Shown piece by piece: positions 62,869 to 64,000 of a DNA stretch of 64,000 nucleotides. Origin of the DNA: Streptomyces exfoliatus (GTDB lineage: Bacteria; Actinomycetota; Actinomycetes; Streptomycetales; Streptomycetaceae); NCBI RefSeq assembly GCF_000725545.1, contig NZ_JNZP01000003.1:186001-250000 (forward strand). The letters run 5' to 3'. The notes below the pieces were generated by a model, which saw only the letters and a program-made list of their open reading frames with translations, did no database searches and had not been told where the DNA came from. Position 1 is the first letter of the stretch, and every line of letters starts with the position of its first letter. Both the position numbers and the translations under genes were made by a program.

Positions 62869-64000
62869 TTGTCGGCCTCTCCAGAAGGGGCGGGGTCTTC
62901 TGCGGGAACGTCCACGGGATCTTCCGCGGGTTCCGGTACGGCTTCGCCGTCGGCGGCGGCAGTCGTGGGCGGGGCCTGCGCGGTGAGCGCGACCGCGAGG
63001 TCGCCCAGCTCCTCCGGCAGCCTGGCGGACTCGCTCCGGCCGAGGCCGGCCATCTCGACGACGGTCACGCCGTCCTCACCCCGGACGGCACGGACCCAGA
63101 CCCGGCGCCGCTGGATGAAGAGCGAACCGGTCAGACCGGCGATGGCGGCGACCGCGCCCGCGAGGGCGAGGCCGTTGCCGGGCTGCTGCGAGATCTGGAA
63201 GCTCGCCCACTCCTTGACGTCCTTCTCGAAGGTGATCGAGCCGGCGCCACCGGGCAGCGTCATGGTCTCGCCGGGCAGCATCCGCTGGGCCAGCTTGTTG
63301 CCGTGCGGGTCCGTGAACTGGGTCATCTTGGACTTGTCGAGCTGGTACACGTTCTGCGGCAGGCCGGAGTTCACGCGCAGGTCGCCGTGGAAGCCGGTGA
63401 GCGCCATGACGGGGAAGTCGAGCGCGGGGAACTGCGAGAACATCGTGCCCTTGCCGGCGCCCGCGAACGTCGGCACGAAGAAGGCCTGGAAACCCAGCTG
63501 CTCCTTCTTGCCGTTCTTGTCGCGGTAGCCGTCCATCACCTTGATGGCGCCGGTGGACGTGATGTTGTTGTCGATGGGCAGCAGCGGCACGGCGCCGTGG
63601 AAGACGACCTTGCCGCGGCCGTCCTTGACGGTGACGACCGGCGCGTAGCCGTGGGCGATCAGATAGACCTTGGAGTCGCCGACCTTCAGCGGCTCGTTGA
63701 CCCGGATGACCGCCTTCTTGTCGGCGCCGCCCTGGGAGTAGCTGACGGCCGCCTCGAAGGTGCGGGGGGTGCCGCGCTGGGGGCCGCTCTTCTCGTACGT
63801 GCCGTTGAAGGAGTCCAGCGTGAAGCTGAACGGCTCCAGCTCGTCGGTGCCGAACTGCGAGCCCGACTTGAAGTCGTCGTACTGGGTGAGCGTGTTGGAG
63901 AAGCCGTCGCCCTCGACGATCAGCTTGCCGCCCTCGGACTTGAAGAGCTGGCCCCAGGCGAAGGCGACGAGCATCACGATCAGGGCGACGTGGAAGGCCA
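62865..64000 (-). CDS. resB: ResB cytochrome c biogenesis protein, C-terminal part (cut by window edge)
   Basis: About 378 residues of the C-terminal part are present; the start and the first helices lie beyond the window. A short hydrophobic stretch at the edge is followed by a large extracytoplasmic domain (FKSEGGKLIVEGDGFSNTLT, PFSFTLDSFNGTY, GYAPVVTVKDGRGKVVFHG) and a last helix (GLALAGAVAAIAGLTGSLFIQRRRVWVR), then an acidic Pro/Glu-rich tail. This is the ResB/CcsB1 layout, partner of CcsB. Its stop overlaps the ccsB start. Confidence 0.92.
   Translation of the reverse strand, partial: AFHVALIVMLVAFAWGQLFKSEGGKLIVEGDGFSNTLTQYDDFKSGSQFGTDELEPFSFTLDSFNGTYEKSGPQRGTPRTFEAAVSYSQGGADKKAVIRVNEPLKVGDSKVYLIAHGYAPVVTVKDGRGKVVFHGAVPLLPIDNNITSTGAIKVMDGYRDKNGKKEQLGFQAFFVPTFAGAGKGTMFSQFPALDFPVMALTGFHGDLRVNSGLPQNVYQLDKSKMTQFTDPHGNKLAQRMLPGETMTLPGGAGSITFEKDVKEWASFQISQQPGNGLALAGAVAAIAGLTGSLFIQRRRVWVRAVRGEDGVTVVEMAGLGRSESARLPEELGDLAVALTAQAPPTTAAADGEAVPEPAEDPVDVPAEDPAPSGEADK

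Noticed and set aside
1..64000. CRISPR array, tRNA, rRNA, riboswitch
   Set aside because: No regularly spaced repeats, no cloverleaf with CCA-end or anticodon pattern and no rRNA-like stretch was noticed by reading; a tRNAscan-SE and Infernal run would settle this.

Overview
This window is a stretch of chromosome from a Streptomyces species. The evidence is very high GC with strong third-position GC bias, many GTG starts, mostly small operons with 4-bp ATGA/GTGA overlaps, an afsK-afsR-afsS regulatory locus, F420 biosynthesis, and the futalosine menaquinone pathway. I see no rRNA, tRNA, CRISPR array, insertion sequence or integrase. Both window edges cut a gene: an ADP-ribosylglycohydrolase on the left and ResB on the right.

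Layout. 0-11.4 kb: F420 cofactor synthase FbiC, an F420-type oxidoreductase, two GNAT acetyltransferases, an amino-acid permease, and an aldehyde dehydrogenase overlapping an N-acyl-D-amino-acid deacylase-like hydrolase. 11.4-12.07 kb: a gene-free block of four copies of a short GC-rich repeat. 12-17 kb: two luciferase-like monooxygenases, an SDR, a VOC protein and an amidohydrolase. 17-20.7 kb: afsR and afsS, with a PHO-box-like repeat ahead of afsS. 20.8-22.8 kb: a matrixin-type metalloprotease cluster. 22.9-26.9 kb: divergent acyl-CoA catabolism (FadD3-like ligase; thiolase-like lipid-transfer protein, DUF35 Zn-ribbon protein and enoyl-CoA hydratase). 28.3-32.7 kb: afsK, a two-domain VOC protein and a TetR regulator. 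32.9-35.8 kb: Ddn-like and acyl-CoA dehydrogenase-like genes divergent from a second lipid-transfer protein. 36-42 kb: FAD monooxygenase with a PdxH-like oxidase, a nickel-binding-type small protein, a long-chain acyl-CoA ligase, and a DAACS symporter preceded by a cysteine-rich leader peptide. 44-49 kb: late menaquinone genes (mqnE, Lrp/AsnC, UbiX, MqnP, UbiD). 49-53 kb: regulators, transporter and small proteins. 53.4-56 kb: an accessory patch of GntR-family fragments around a 39-bp palindrome. 56-61.2 kb: a fungal-type cytosine deaminase overlapping an IPNS-type dioxygenase, then an NTPase and a membrane-anchored periplasmic-binding-type receptor. 61.2-64 kb: SRPBCC protein and cytochrome c maturation genes ccsB/resB.

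The most striking cross-cutting pattern is a 15-bp palindrome, consensus CTGACGGNCCGTCAG. It occurs nine times, only at the promoters of five scattered loci that all encode acyl-CoA, flavin/F420 or amidohydrolase catabolic enzymes (13.2, 15.0, 16.9, 24.5 and 34.6 kb). This looks like one TetR-type regulon for breakdown of a polycyclic or branched substrate, with steroid-like retro-aldol chemistry. Other notable points are the leader peptide that suggests the symporter carries cystine, the eukaryote-like cytosine deaminase/oxygenase pair, and the NTPase/receptor pair.
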